NCBI GenBank assembly: GCA_905250125.1
Contig: CAJNOL010000082.1
Location: forward strand, 62,001 to 126,000
DNA: 64,000 bases
Direction of reading: 5' to 3'
Source of the DNA: Rotaria sordida
Taxonomy: Eukaryota; Rotifera; Eurotatoria; Philodinida; Philodinidae
This document shows positions 1 to 13,841 of this stretch, one piece after another; the stretch's first letter is position 1; each line of letters begins with the position of its first letter. The position numbers and the translations under genes were made by a program. The notes beneath the pieces are model-generated. The model was not told where the DNA came from, ran no database searches, and saw nothing but the letters and a program-made list of their open reading frames with translations.

Positions 1-3000
1 TCAGCATCAAAACAAATAACAGATTTAAAACAAGAACCAAAACGTGAAGAAAGAGATGTTGAGAATAATTTAAGTTTAAGACCTGATCAATATAATAAAA
101 AACTTACTTTAGTAAGTAAAGTTCTTTTTTAATCAAAGAAAAGTTAATATGACTTGAAGGATTTCAAATACTTCAAACAAAAGTTTTATTTTATTTTATG
201 ACTGATAATAAATTGACTGTAATCATTTATATTAGAAGTGAAGGATAGAAAATAGTCAGATTTCTTCTTTTAAAATGCTGAAAATAAAATATGTGGTGCA
301 ATAACTATGAATTTCCGAAGGGCTAATCTGATCTTGAATGAAGCGTCACCCATCGGATCCGAAGTTTTTGAACACTGAGATTTTATAATTATAGATTTAT
401 ATTATTTTTTTATTTGTAAACAGAGAAACAATCGTGGGATTTTATTTTTTGATTTACTTTCGTCACTCAATGATAATTCAAAATAATAATAATATCTCGA
501 AATTGTAGTGAACAAGAAAAGCTATTAGCAGAATTCCTGTTGGATTAAAATGTGAAACACAATGTAACTGCTCTTGGCAATCATAGAAAAATTGTTTTGA
601 GACAAGTTTTTATACCATTCTTCAAAAACGCAATAAGGAAGTAGCTGAACGAGAACACAAGGAGAGGATTGTTGCTAATACATCTGTCAAGGACTGTAGG
701 AATGGGATGAGTAAGTCTAACTCTATACTTCTTTTAGATTGTGTTTCACAAAAGTTATGTACTCGAATCATGCTAAATTTTTTTAGTTTTATTGAAAGTG
801 CTTTCTCATTAACTAATCACTTCAGTGAATTTACATAAGAAAAAAATGTTGTTTTTTTCTTAGAATCCAAAAACAAAAGCAAAAGATTGGTCAGATCAAG
901 AAATTCTTCTATTACTTGAAGGTAAAATTATTGATTTTGCTTTTCTTTTTTTGTTATTGTTCTCTTGATTAAAAACTTTATTTTCTTATATTCAGGTCTT
1001 GAAATGTATAAAGATGATTGGAATAAAGTTTGTGAACATGTTGGTACACGTACACAAGATGAATGTATATTAAAATTTCTTCAATTACCAATTGAAGATC
1101 CTTATTTAGAAGGCAATGGCTCAACATTAGGTCCACTTGCATATCAACCAATACCATTTAGTCAAAGTGGTAATCCAGTTATGTCAACTGTTGCTTTTCT
1201 TTCATCAATTGTTGATCCACGTGTATCAAGTGCTGCTGTTAAAGCTGCTTTAGATGAATTTACTAAAATGCGTGATGAAGTTTCACCATCATTTATTGAA
1301 ACAAATCGAGAAATAATTGAAAATGCTTTAAAAAAAGGAAAAAAACTTGATGAAAATTCAAGTTTAGAATTACTTGGATTAACAAGTAGTACAGGTATAT
1401 TTTTTTGAAAACAATCGATATATTTCGATTTAAATATTATATTTATTTTCTTCTTTTTTTTTTTTTGAAAAAGATGAAACTATAACAGATAAAACTAAAA
1501 ATAGTACTGATAATGAAGATCCATCTAAAGTTAAACAAGAAAAAATGGATATTAATGATGAACAACAAACATCAACAGATAAATCGGTAAATAAAATTAT
1601 TTCATTTTGAAAAATTCTTAATAAAAAAAATTTCTTTTTTTTTTTGGTTTAGCTTAATCATGAAGATGAATCAAAAAAAATGGATATTGATGAAAATGAA
1701 AAATCAATAATAGAAACAAATACACAAAGTGGTGATACACAAATTATAACTGATGATACATCATCAACTATTCCAAAAACAACAACAAATGTTGATCAAA
1801 ATTCAAAAAGAACTTCAGCTAATGATGTTAATGAAAGAGATATTAAAACAGCTGCAGCAAGTGCATTAGCAGCAGCAGCTGTTAAAGCTAAAGTATATTA
1901 TATATATATATATATATCAGAATCTTTTATTTCAAAAATTCGTTCCTGTGTTTTAGTATTTAGCTTCAATTGAAGAACGTAAAATAAAATCTGCTGTTGC
2001 ACAAGTTGTTGAAATGCAAATTAAAAAATTAGAAATTAAATTACGACATTTTGAAGAATTAGAAACAATTATGGATCGTGAACGTGAAATGCTTGAAATT
2101 CAACGACAACAATTATTACAAGAACGACAACAATTTCAATTAGAACAAATAAAAGCATCAGAATTAAAACATCGACAAACAACAACACATCCTATAACAA
2201 CACCATCAACTGTACATAATACACAAATTTCTAATGTTAATACAAATGGTAAACAACAATCAAATGTTACTTCATCATCATTATCATCGTCACCACCACC
2301 CCAACCACCACCACCATCAACAACAACAGCAGCAACAAATATTCCTTCACAATCAACTAATGGAAATGAACCACATATGCAAAGTGAAGAATCAACAGAT
2401 TCTCAACAAAGTGATGGTAAATAAAAAAAGAAACAATAAAATTTCCTATTTAATTTTTATTTATAATCGTTATTTTTTTTAAGCTTCACCTGCTACAATG
2501 ACATCACCAAAAATGTTATCATCATTAGGAAATGATAATAATATTCCTGAAGGTAAATTTTGCATGAATATTTCTCTAGTTGGCTCATTCCGCTGCTTGG
2601 TTTGATTTTATTCCATGCTTGCTTTATCTCCGTTTTCCCTATTGTTTGTTGTAGTTTTGTAGTTGTTGCACGTCAATAGATGCATAAATATATATATATA
2701 CATATACACGTAGAAAAACAAACTTGCAACAAAAAAAAAAAACATGCGCTCTCTCGCTGGCCAGTTTAAATAAAATAAATAAATCTCAATCACTATATTG
2801 CTGTCAAAAAAAAAAAGAATCTTTTTTCCCCCTTTAGTTAGTTGTATGAAAAATGTAGATAGTTTGCTTAAACAACATCTATTTTAAAACTCAACAAACA
2901 AAAAACAAAAAAAAAAAAGAAAAGAAAACGGTTAGAATTTGCTCTAACGCTTTATTGACATTGTTTATTCTTTTTTACGTATGTTTCTCTCCTATGTGGG

Positions 3001-3770
3001 ATTAGCTCGGGGCTAACTTAATATATACATATATGATTTTCAAATATTTCTTTTTCTTTCTTATTTTATGATTGATTTCAAATACATTCTTTTCTTTATC
3101 GTTTTGTCTATTTCTGTGGTGTTGGTTTTCTCTATTTCTATGTTGATGTTATCTGGCCAAGATACATAAAAAGCTCAAGAGAGAGAGAGAGAGAGAGAGA
3201 GCGCATATATTTGTTGTTTTGTATATATTGTCCTTGTCTGCATGTTCACTTCATGTATATAATCTTTTCACTATTGCCATTGTTTTGTACACACATATTC
3301 ATATATGTATATATATTTATATATTTGGGGTTGCATGCATCATCTTATGTTTCTTTTATGTAGTCAAAGACAATAAATTGATGCATGAAATGAAAAAAAA
3401 AAAAAAAAGATTTTTTTTTTAAAATTTCCATAGATATATTTTGTTATTTTGTATTCTTCCTTATTTATTGTGTATTTGACTATATATATACAATAATTTG
3501 TCTTCTTTGTTTTCTTTTTTTTGTTGTTATTATCTCTTTCCAATTTCAGGCAGTACAGTAGAAGCGACAACAACTAAAACAACAACAACAACAACAACAT
3601 CAACAACATCTTCTCATGGTGTTACAATTAATAATACAATAATCACTACAAGTGAAAAAATGCTGATTGTAAACACCGGTGAAAATGGCAGTGATACAAA
3701 TAATATTACTAATAATGCTCCTGTACCTACTATTACAGAAAATGACAATACAAATAATAATAATTATTAA
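1..3770 (+). CDS. SMARCC: SWI/SNF complex subunit SMARCC (BAF155/BAF170/Moira), 3' part, 8 exons
   Basis: Core scaffold subunit of the SWI/SNF (BAF) chromatin-remodelling complex, acting in the nucleus. Exons read at 1-111, 864-921, 996-1394, 1474-1586, 1653-1892, 1957-2416, 2484-2552 and 3550-3770; phases match at every junction, giving 556 codons plus TAA, open at the 5' edge. The second and third exons encode the SANT domain ([20 protein letters not shown], then the [20 protein letters not shown] stretch), followed by the conserved [13 protein letters not shown] and VDPRVSSAA blocks. An acidic linker leads to the C-terminal leucine-zipper helix with [20 protein letters not shown]. The tail is low-complexity Ser/Pro/Thr/Gln. 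The N-terminal MarR-like/chromo part and SWIRM domain lie upstream of the window. The 752-base first intron and 997-base last intron are long for this genome. Identity is secure from family knowledge; the last exon is a low-complexity Thr/Asn tail chosen by phase and acceptor only. Confidence 0.93.
3179..3201. repeat. (GA)n microsatellite in last SMARCC intron
   Basis: An uninterrupted GA dinucleotide run of about 23 bases. It lies in the 997-base last intron of the SMARCC gene, which also contains several TA-rich stretches and nothing else recognised. Confidence 0.9.
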
Positions 3771-4254
3771 CAAAATTAAAAAAAAACCCTTTTTGTGTTT
3801 TCTCATCGTTTTTTTTTTCTTTGTTCTTTTCTTTTCTGTGTCTCTCGAATGTATTCTCTTAAAAAGTTGCCAGCCAGGCGTTTAACTCATTTTGAATGAT
3901 CTTTGTGTTTCGTCTGTTATTAGAATTTGATCCTTTTTTTTTTTTGTTCTTTCTTCTCTTATTCTTTTCAAATAACGCATACACTACTCACTGCCACTTA
4001 CATACACACAACATAGTGTATTATATATATATTTACTTCTATTAGAAATTCAAATTTATGTCTCTTCTTGTTAGAGCTAAATCAGAATATGAAACAAAAG
4101 AAAAGATGTGTATGTGTTATTAAAAAAAAATGCGTCTTATATTATTTCTTATTTGTTGTTGATCATTAAAAAACAATGAAAACAAGCCAAAAAAAAACAC
4201 ACAATCTGTATAGATTAAAAAAAATGATTGTTTTATGTTATTTCTTATTTCTAG

Positions 4255-4748
4255 GAGGTTTATCAGATAATAGTGAATTATCTGATGATCAAGATGAAGG
4301 CTCAATATCTTCATCATCATTAACAATTGTACGAAAAAAAAGTCGAAATCCAACATCATCATTACGTACAGCATTAACAGGAAATTTTCATAATACATCA
4401 AGACGATTTGAATCAAATGATCAATTAAATAGTGGTACAGCTTCATCATCATATACAAGTGGACATCATGTAGATGATGATAAACGACGATATCAATGTT
4501 CAACATGTTCAAAAAAATTTAAACATAAACATCATTTAAAAGAACATGAAAGATTACATACTGGAGAAAAGCCATATACGTGTGATAAATGTGGAAAACG
4601 ATTTAGCCATTCAGGTAAATTGAATCATTTTTATTTCTTTTCATTTATTTTTTTTGTTTTTGTTTTGTCTCAAGGTTCATATTCTCAACATATCAATCAA
4701 CGCAACAAATATTGTCGACCTGATCAAGCTGATACAGAATTCGATTAA
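4255..4748 (+). CDS. ZEB/zfh-1-like C2H2 zinc-finger exons (5' end not found)
   Basis: Two exons (4255-4614 and 4675-4748) joined in phase 1 and ending in TAA. They encode an acidic, Ser-rich leader ([19 protein letters not shown]) and two adjacent fingers: a C2H2 finger with [20 protein letters not shown], then a C2HC finger with [18 protein letters not shown] ending in C. The KHKHHLKEH and RFSHSGSYSQH signatures are typical of the ZEB1/2 and zfh-1 repressor finger clusters, so DNA binding in the nucleus is expected. The leftmost boundary is a pyrimidine-rich 3' splice site (TTATTTCTAG), so an upstream exon ending in phase 1 is needed. None was found between 3771 and 4254. An ATG at 4176 is in frame but would read through the polypyrimidine tract. 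Either a distant first exon or splicing from the SMARCC gene upstream could supply the start. Finger identity is secure; the gene model is incomplete. Confidence 0.7.
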
Positions 4749-5298
4749 TTCAACAAAACAATAATATTTATGAACAAAAAAACAAAAAAGATCGATCGCT
4801 TCTGCTGCTGCTTCTTCTTCTTTTGTCTTTCAGTGATTTGTTTTTTTCTTTTTGTTTCTTTTGCTAGGTCTTCCTTTTCTTTTCTTTTTTTCGACAGAAC
4901 AAAAACAGTTTTATGTAGATAATATTTAAAAACGTGATATTAACAAACGAACAGTATTACACATAATAGACAATAATTTTAAGTATTTATTAAATGTGAT
5001 AAAAAAAAACAAAACAAACATAGCAAGCATTCTACAATGAAATTTCCGATTGTGTAACGCTCAATGTTTTTGTTTGTATATAAATAAAACAAGGGGCGAA
5101 ATAGATCAAAAACTATAAGTGTTTGTGAAAAATTTCGATTAAAATAATAATCAATTCATATAATAAATAATCGTTTGTATTTTGTCTTTTATAGCGCAAT
5201 ACATCTTATAGATTTGTTTCTGTTTTTTTCTTTTTTGTAAATAAAAATTTTTCTAATATTAAATTCTATCGATACGATTTGCTTTTAGAAAAAGAACT
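4749..5298. other. Intergenic, no gene seen
   Basis: AT-rich sequence between the zinc-finger stop codon and the KRR1 start. It holds homopolymer T and A runs and polyadenylation-like AATAAA motifs. A possible 3' splice acceptor (GCTTTTAG) ends at 5288, ten bases before the KRR1 ATG. Confidence 0.6.
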
Positions 5299-7167
<1,869 letters not shown>

Positions 7168-7272
7168 TTTTTATTTTTGTAAAATAAAAATTCTATAAGG
7201 CTAATTATCATTCATAAAAATTTGTTTTTTTTTTTTTCTTTTTGTTTTGTTTTTTCTATTTGATAAATATAA

Positions 7273-7737
7273 CTAAACTAACATGATTAATATACCAATC
7301 ATGAATAGAAAAGAAATTGTTGTTTTTATTGAAGCTGATGAAATAACTATTGATGTATCATCAAGACATGAACCTGATAAACAACGAAGTTTTGTTGTAC
7401 AAATAATTCCACCTTGATGTTGACATTTTAATTCAGCAAGATGAGTTTTTCCATTCCATAAACCTTTACAACGATTTTGATTTAAATATAAATCAAGTTG
7501 ATTATTTCCTAATGTACCAACACCAATTTGTACTGAACCATATTTAACAGTAAGTGTTGATCGTTTTTGATTTAATATAAATGGTCCATTTGGTTCACAT
7601 GTTTCAGTTGAAGAATTACATTCACATGAATCAATTAAAAATATTCCATTTAAATTTTGACTTGATATTGTTTGTAGAAATGTAAAACATAGAATGAGTA
7701 TAACAGTTGTATGAAACATATTGATATGAATGTTCAA
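7273..7737 (-). CDS. Small secreted or GPI-anchored cysteine-containing protein, unknown
   Basis: Single-exon reading frame of 154 codons on the minus strand, converging on KRR1 with about 105 bases between the stop codons. A second methionine at codon 7 (7719) gives the cleaner signal peptide (MFHTTVILILCFTFLQTISS), so it is the more likely start. The middle is a compact domain with eight or so cysteines (DSCECNSSTETC, RCKG, LKCQHQGG, CTTKLRCLSGSC). The C-terminus is a short hydrophobic stretch preceded by small residues (ISSASIKTTISFLFMIGILI), the layout of a GPI-anchor signal or a single membrane span. I do not recognise the family. The signal peptide and hydrophobic tail argue that the frame is real, and codon use (CAA, CGA, TTA) matches the neighbouring genes. 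Function unknown. Confidence 0.65.
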   Translation of the reverse strand: MNIHINMFHTTVILILCFTFLQTISSQNLNGIFLIDSCECNSSTETCEPNGPFILNQKRSTLTVKYGSVQIGVGTLGNNQLDLYLNQNRCKGLWNGKTHLAELKCQHQGGIICTTKLRCLSGSCLDDTSIVISSASIKTTISFLFMIGILIMLV

Positions 7738-10084
7738 AATTGATGAAAGAACAAGATTTATAAATGAACAGTTTCATGTAATTGATATTTTAAGCCTTTG
7801 TATGTTGAATATTTAGATTAAAGTAAAGGTAATATGAGATGTTATATATATATATATTTAACATCAATCTCATGGTTATATCTTGAAAAAAGAATTTTTA
7901 TTTTCACATAGTACTTGTATATCGATGAAACAGAAGATTTAAAACAAGGTGAATATTATAAAATAGACAATCAAAGTTTAGTATGTTATTCTTATATTAA
8001 TGATACATTCGTTTGTAATTAAAATGAATACGTTAAGAGAAATTGAGTTTCATTCGATGAGACAATAGCATTTAGAAATTTAACAATGTAAGAATAATAG
8101 ATTTTCTCAAAACAATGAAAATATTGAATTTTAAAAAAAACTGGCTTCGTTTATAGTTTTCAGTCAATATAAGTAACTAGATTTTGTTTCTGTATAAAAT
8201 GTGTTACATTTTTTTCTATTGATTACTGTCGATTGGCAATTTCTCGACGGTGAGAGAGCAAGCTTTATGAATAACGATGTTTGGCTTTTCGATATAAAAA
8301 ATATTTATTAATAAACGCAACAAAAGCCATTGTCGTAAAACATGAGCTTTTTGTAACATGCAGTCGAATATCTGATATTTATCATATTTTGAAAAATATT
8401 TACTTGATCGAAACTAACGATCACAATAACAATGCAGTTTTCCTTAACTCATGTATCATATGTATGTAGTTAGAAACGATGGTGTGATGTTGAGAGTTAG
8501 CGTACAAATTTGAAGTGATTATTATGATATGCACTGGTTAGTCTGAGGTTGTTCATGTGAAAGAAGGATTCCATCCTTACATTCTTACAAGAAATAGAAC
8601 ATGTAGAACAACAAAAAAAAGTGAAATTAAACAATATTGAAACTACTACTAGATGAGGAGCAACGAGAGGAAATGACTTTATAAGCTCTACATTGTAAAA
8701 GAGAAAAGGCGTAGAATAGTAAAGCCAATAAAAAAAAGTTTATTAGCCTCATAAATCCTTTTAGAACATATGACGTTTTTATAAATCCTTCGAAGAATTC
8801 ATGAAAATTTTATGTAGTGTTTACGAGGCAAATGAAACCTTTTGTTGACTTTATTATTCTATGCTTTTGTTTTAACAGTATAGTACTACTTGATGGAGAC
8901 CAACTCCGTCAGTTAAAATTATTTGTTAATGATTTCAAAATAGAAATCAATTGTTATGTATCAGGATATAATTCAATTATCAAAGAAACGCAATTTAATT
9001 AAAGATGACAAGAATATAATATTGTATGATTGAATATTATTGATATTCATAATACTATTGACATAAAAAGTTTTATTGTTTCTTGTTAACTGAATATGTC
9101 TATCTTTTTTCTTTTTTTATTAAGACGTTAATATTCTAGATAAAATTCTTTTCTTCTATTAATAATGACAACAAATAGTAAGTATTCAAATTAGACAATC
9201 GATCATAATGATATTGTTTATGAAAGACGAATAAAAGACATTTTGAAATATGTCATGTATGGTTTTTTTTAGATCTTCTAGTTATATTTTTGAGTGTTAT
9301 AATTTCGATAATTTGGAAAAGATGTACAATAAAATTGAATTTAATAACGACTTTATTGATGTGTTTAATAATGTTTATGTACTGTACAAAGACGAGCATG
9401 AAACTGATAATCTTGAAGGAAAGACAGTTCTTCATGTCAAGCAGCAGTGTCCAATTCGAAATTTGATTTCGAGTATTAAACTAGTGTTCAAGTACCTAAT
9501 TACTCAGTATTACTTTTCGTGTGCTAAGATTTCACGAAAAATCTTAGCGAGAGAGATGTCGTTTGTGTATACTTCTTAGTGGAATACTTTAGTATTTAAA
9601 TTTCAAATTTTCAACTGTCAAATATTCAATAACTGAACTCAACTTTTAAGTTTGACATGTGTGGTTGGAAAAACGAATTGTTTGCAAATTGTTATCCGAT
9701 AACTTTAATTCTTTGAAATATTTCATCACAATTCTTCTCTATACATTCCTGGTCAACGATATGACTTCTATCGAATTCAAAAATCAACATGAAAACTTTA
9801 TAGAAAGAGTAACATGTATTTGACTAAAATATTTATTATGAATGTCTATGTAATAAAGACTCAAGAATATCAAGAACAATACCAATAAAAACCTGCATGT
9901 ATTCCAACTATGATTTGCAAGCAACAACAATGACAGTGATATGTCTGTGTTTAATTCAACCAAAACTTGCTTAGATAATTTAAGAAATATGATGATTCAA
10001 TGAGATTTATATCAAGATGTTAGATTATTGAAAAAATGATTAATTTATTGTAAGCGTTCATCCATAATAAATAAAACTGTAGAT
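7738..10084. other. Long gene-poor stretch
   Basis: No intact gene recognised. Short frames at 8817-9002 and 9250-9579 have no family resemblance and codon use unlike the real genes here. A mini-exon-like ATGACAACAAATA followed by the donor GTAAGT sits at 9165-9177; it resembles one at 11388-11400. Confidence 0.5.
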
Positions 10085-10210
10085 ATGTCTGCCGAACGAG
10101 TCTTTTCCATATTTTATAATCTTTTCAATGATGCAAAATACTATCGAAAAATTATTGGTAATGATATGAGGTCGTTATTTACATTGACTTTAATAAATAT
10201 CCTTATGTGA
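10085..10210 (+). pseudogene. hAT-type transposase C-terminal remnant
   Basis: A 41-codon open stretch begins MSAERVFSIFYNLFNDAKYY. The SAERVFS motif, followed by roughly 30 residues and a LINILM end, is the pattern of the hAT-transposase C-terminal dimerisation region (usually S-A/S-x-E-R-x-F-S). No continuous transposase frame is visible upstream, where stops interrupt all frames, so this is a decayed end. The call rests on one motif and is tentative. Confidence 0.4.
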
Positions 10211-10419
10211 AAATGCAAAAAAAGAGTCGATTTGTAAAGATCTATCATTATTTACATGTTTTTTTTTAGACTAATTTCTTCTCGTAAGTATAGATATACG
10301 GATGATAATTATTCTCTTCACATAGAGTTTCTTGATATTTTTTCTGTAATGTATGATTATCACTGAACATCCGTCTATCGTAAATCAGGTGCTGAATCTT
10401 ATGTAGTACTATTGATACA

Positions 10420-10483
10420 TCCCCTACTCGACTTTCCCTAATGAAATCCCTAGGGGTTTCATTATGGAAAGTCGACTAGGGAT
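10420..10483. repeat. Short hairpin, about 30-bp arms
   Basis: Two arms with the core TCGACTTTCC and its complement GGAAAGTCGA meet almost without a spacer around CCCTAGGGG. They match over about 30 bases with a few mismatches. It looks like the footprint of a miniature foldback element; no gene is involved. Confidence 0.75.
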
Positions 10484-11387
10484 TAGAACAATTCTATGTG
10501 AATTGTTGAGATTGATTACTAGCTTTTATAGAGTGAGACTTGTTTAATCTGATATCGTTTTGTGAATGGTGTCGTTCTTATCTGAGATATGTTTCTGCTA
10601 AAAGATGTCGAATCGGAAGTAATTTCATTTGCATTTTTTCTTTTTTATGATCTCTAATCGAAAGTTGTAACATTGAATCATTTGATTGATCTTCTGTTTG
10701 TAGAAAATATATAAATTTAGGACAGATATTTAGTTATTTTGAGAAAATTCTCATAGATTGTTGGGAGATTTTCTGTGAAATATAGGCAAGTGACACATTT
10801 ATGAGAGTAGAATTTTCTGAATCGCTAATATATTTTAAAGAGATTGGCTTTAAAGATCATAGAATTGTTTGAAAAGATTTTCTTCAACTTCAGCCACACT
10901 TGTTTTAATCAAATTAGTGTTGATTTTTTTTGAAGAATATCGAATATGGAAATGTTGGAAGTATAGAAGTTAATAGACAGTCGTATCGTCGACTATCTCG
11001 GTGTCTGTTCGAAAAAAACATGAACTATTTCCATTTATGCTAGATATCTTGCAAAACGCACCCTCACAAACCTTTGTTTGATCGATTTATCATTAAAAAA
11101 CTAGCGTTATCAACGACATGTATTCAGAGAATTCGAGTAACAAGAAAAAAACATGGAGGTCGATAAATTAAATTTAAAAATAAATATCTTATGATAACTG
11201 ATAATCGATATGTCCTTAGTTGAAATGAAAAAAGGTTGTTTATATATTGATTGGTTCTTTCTACCCACAATTAAATCTTTAATCGATTGATATTTTTTTC
11301 AATAAATGAAAAAATCGTCTCGTGCTCATCGTGTCATTTTTCTTTTCATTACAAATCAAAAATTCTTCAATATCATCATTATTAAAT

Positions 11388-11830
11388 ATGACAAATAATA
11401 GTAAGTAGTACTACAAAACAAAATGACTTTAGTTTTTTTTTTCACTTGAAAATACACATTTTTAATGTTCTATATACGAATATATGTAAATAGATTTTGA
11501 TCAAATCAATCTTTAAGTTTTATTTAAAAATCCTAATAGTAAATAATTACTTTTATTTCGATAGAAGAAAAACAAAATGTCTTCTAGTGGTGATAATAAT
11601 ATTGTCCACCGTTTGAATGCTCTTAAACAACAAAATAAATCATTTAAAACTGTTAAGGTCGAGTTGCAGAAAAGAAATATGAACAATGTTTGAAACGATT
11701 AAATGTAACAAATAAACAAAATCATATAAATACGGATAGTCAAATTCGAAAACAAAAACTTCAACCGAATAGACAAACAATTGGAGCTATTGATAATGTT
11801 CCACAACTTATTCTAAGTTTTTTTAAATAT
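11388..11830 (+). pseudogene. Broken small coiled-coil reading frame
   Basis: A 13-base exon-like start (ATG at 11388, donor GTAAGT at 11401) is followed by a frame from 11577 that encodes MSSSGDNNIVHRLNALKQQN and then reaches a stop. Shifting frame near 11665 continues a polar, Lys/Gln-rich stretch (VAEKKYEQCLKRLNVTNKQN and onward) to about 11830, where a 15-base G tract soon follows. Codon use matches genes in the window, so this looks like a genuine short helical protein now carrying a frameshift, or an unrecognised intron. Family unknown. Confidence 0.35.
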
Positions 11831-11868
11831 CAAATGCAGGCTCCCGATTGTTTTTGGGAGTAGGAAGA

Positions 11869-11883
11869 GGGGGGGGGGGGGGG
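11869..11883. repeat. 15-base G homopolymer
   Basis: A run of 15 G in an otherwise very AT-rich region. It could reflect a genuine G-quadruplex-prone tract or a sequencing-length uncertainty. Confidence 0.9.
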
Positions 11884-12069
11884 CTAAAGATATGACAGAA
11901 ATGAAATCGACTTTCTGCGAGAAATTTCACAGAAAGCATTTTTAGTTTAATTTCATTCCAGTAAATGCAGGAGTTTCCTGTTGAACTGAACTGAACTTTA
12001 AAAAATTCCGTAGAAAGTCCCAGGTAGGGAAGAAAATGGTAAAATAGCATTAAAATGCTTTCAAATTTA

Positions 12070-12212
12070 CATAATTATAAAGATGTAGAACGATCACAAA
12101 AAATGCTTTTCATTTGATGTATTAAAATGATTATAAAAATGATCATTTTAATATATCAAATGAAAAGCATTTTTTGTGACCGTTTTATATCATTATAATA
12201 ATATTTCTTTTA
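12070..12212. repeat. MITE-like hairpin, about 65-bp arms
   Basis: Arms with the core CAAAAAATGCTTTTCATTTG and its complement face each other around TTATAAAA. Pairing extends outwards with mismatches through GTAGAACGATC. There is no coding content. It is a foldback-type non-autonomous element, judged from structure only. Confidence 0.8.
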
Positions 12213-12358
12213 ATATTTATTTGTTCAGACTTAATTCGTTTCAATAGGTTTGCATTTTAATTCCTCAGAAAATGATATATTTTATATATATATATGTTTA
12301 TACATATTATTCACCATTCTCGAGGCACTTCAAATTAATAATCCAAAATAATCAATTT

Positions 12359-12602
12359 CCTAACATAACTTTATCATTTTTATGATTAAGTTTCTGCATA
12401 GGTTTTTCTTTTGATGCTATTTTTCTTAACTAAGAAAATCAAATAGTTCAATGTATTCAAATCTGAACTAATTCAGATCTGAATATATATTGAACGATTT
12501 AGTTTGGAACGAATTTCTACATTTTCGCAATTAGAAAAAATAGCATCAAAAGAAAAACCTATGCTAAAACTTAATCATAAAAATGACAAAGTTATATTAG
12601 GG
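12359..12602. repeat. Foldback element, about 65-bp outer arms with nested inner hairpin
   Basis: Outer arms carry CATTTTTATGATTAAGTTT and GGTTTTTCTTTTGATGCTA with their complements at the other end. The loop contains a second inverted repeat (TTCAATGTATTC, AATCTGAA). Nearly the whole 244 bases could fold on itself. It is non-coding and MITE-like. Confidence 0.82.
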
Positions 12603-13841
12603 TGCCTTTATTCTTGTCTATAGTACTGGAATATTTTTTTTCGTAAAGAAGAAACCACAGACATATTCATGACTGTACTATTTGCTGAGAAATAGAGCGA
12701 GAACATAGGTAGCTTTGATCGTACTTCCATCGGCGATCAATTCAATAATAGCTTTTTACAGCTATCAGTGAATTACACACTCTCGAATAACCGATGATAA
12801 AAGTCAATTCAATATGCAAATGACTCATATGATCAATTTTCATCTTGATATTATATCGAAAACCTAGACTAATATATTTTGTAACAGAATTTATTTTAGT
12901 ATAAATGTACAAAAGAAATACAAGAAAATAATGAATAATAGCACATGAGTTCTTTTTGGACGTCTTGTTTTATTTTGCATAGAAAAATAATTTTTATGAT
13001 ATGAAAACGAAAGATCACTGAAGAACAAATCACAGATTAGATACTATCTGAACATAGCATCATAATATGTTATTATAAAAAGTAATTGGAAAGCTTTTAG
13101 ACAAGATATTTGTTCACTTTTGAGTCACTACAAAGTATTTCTGACGAGTCAAAAATACACGCCACGACCAAAATTTGAATATCGGACTTCAAAATGTTAT
13201 GTTTATTTTTGTTCAAGAGTAGTGAGCGACTTTTTAAAAGACCTGAAAAATTAGTTTTAATGGTGAACCAACAAGTTTTTATTAACACTATAAGTCCGTT
13301 TTTTTTTGAACATGCTAGAAATTATCGGAGTTAATCGTTTCGTTGAGCGAACGCTTCTTTACAAAATATGACATTGAACTAAGCTATAACTTTTGCTCAA
13401 TTAAGGTTATAAGCATTTTTTCATGAACTCGTTTCAACATAAAATGGTTGTCAATTTTTCAAAAATGTGTATTTAGGAAAAACGCAAAGTGAAGTCAAAA
13501 ACCAAAAAAAAACTTCAAATAGGTTATTTTGTAGGGTAGCTTCCGATCTACAAGCTGATATATAAATAAAGATCTCAACTTTTTTAGTTTCAAATTACAA
13601 TAGGAAAAATATAAAAAATTTTCCGTCCCAACGAATTTTTCGAAGATTATTTCATTACTCTCGAACAAAAACTTATACAAGATTTTTAAGTTCACAGTCA
13701 AAAAGAGTACAAAATCATAGATTTTGACTCATCAAACATACTTTCTTGAGAGTTAAAAGTGAACAAATATGTTGTCTAAAAATTTTCCAATTACCTGTTA
13801 TAGTACAAAACAGAAACAAAAAACAAAAATAAATGTTATAA
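12603..13841. other. Intergenic, no gene seen
   Basis: AT-rich sequence downstream (3') of the large CCHC gene. Short frames on the minus strand (13097-13288, 13495-13701) show no family resemblance. No RNA gene recognised. Confidence 0.5.

Noticed and set aside
965..1020. Upstream start of the SMARCC SANT exon as an independent gene
   Set aside because: It is the end of an intron; the exon joins the preceding WSDQE exon in phase.
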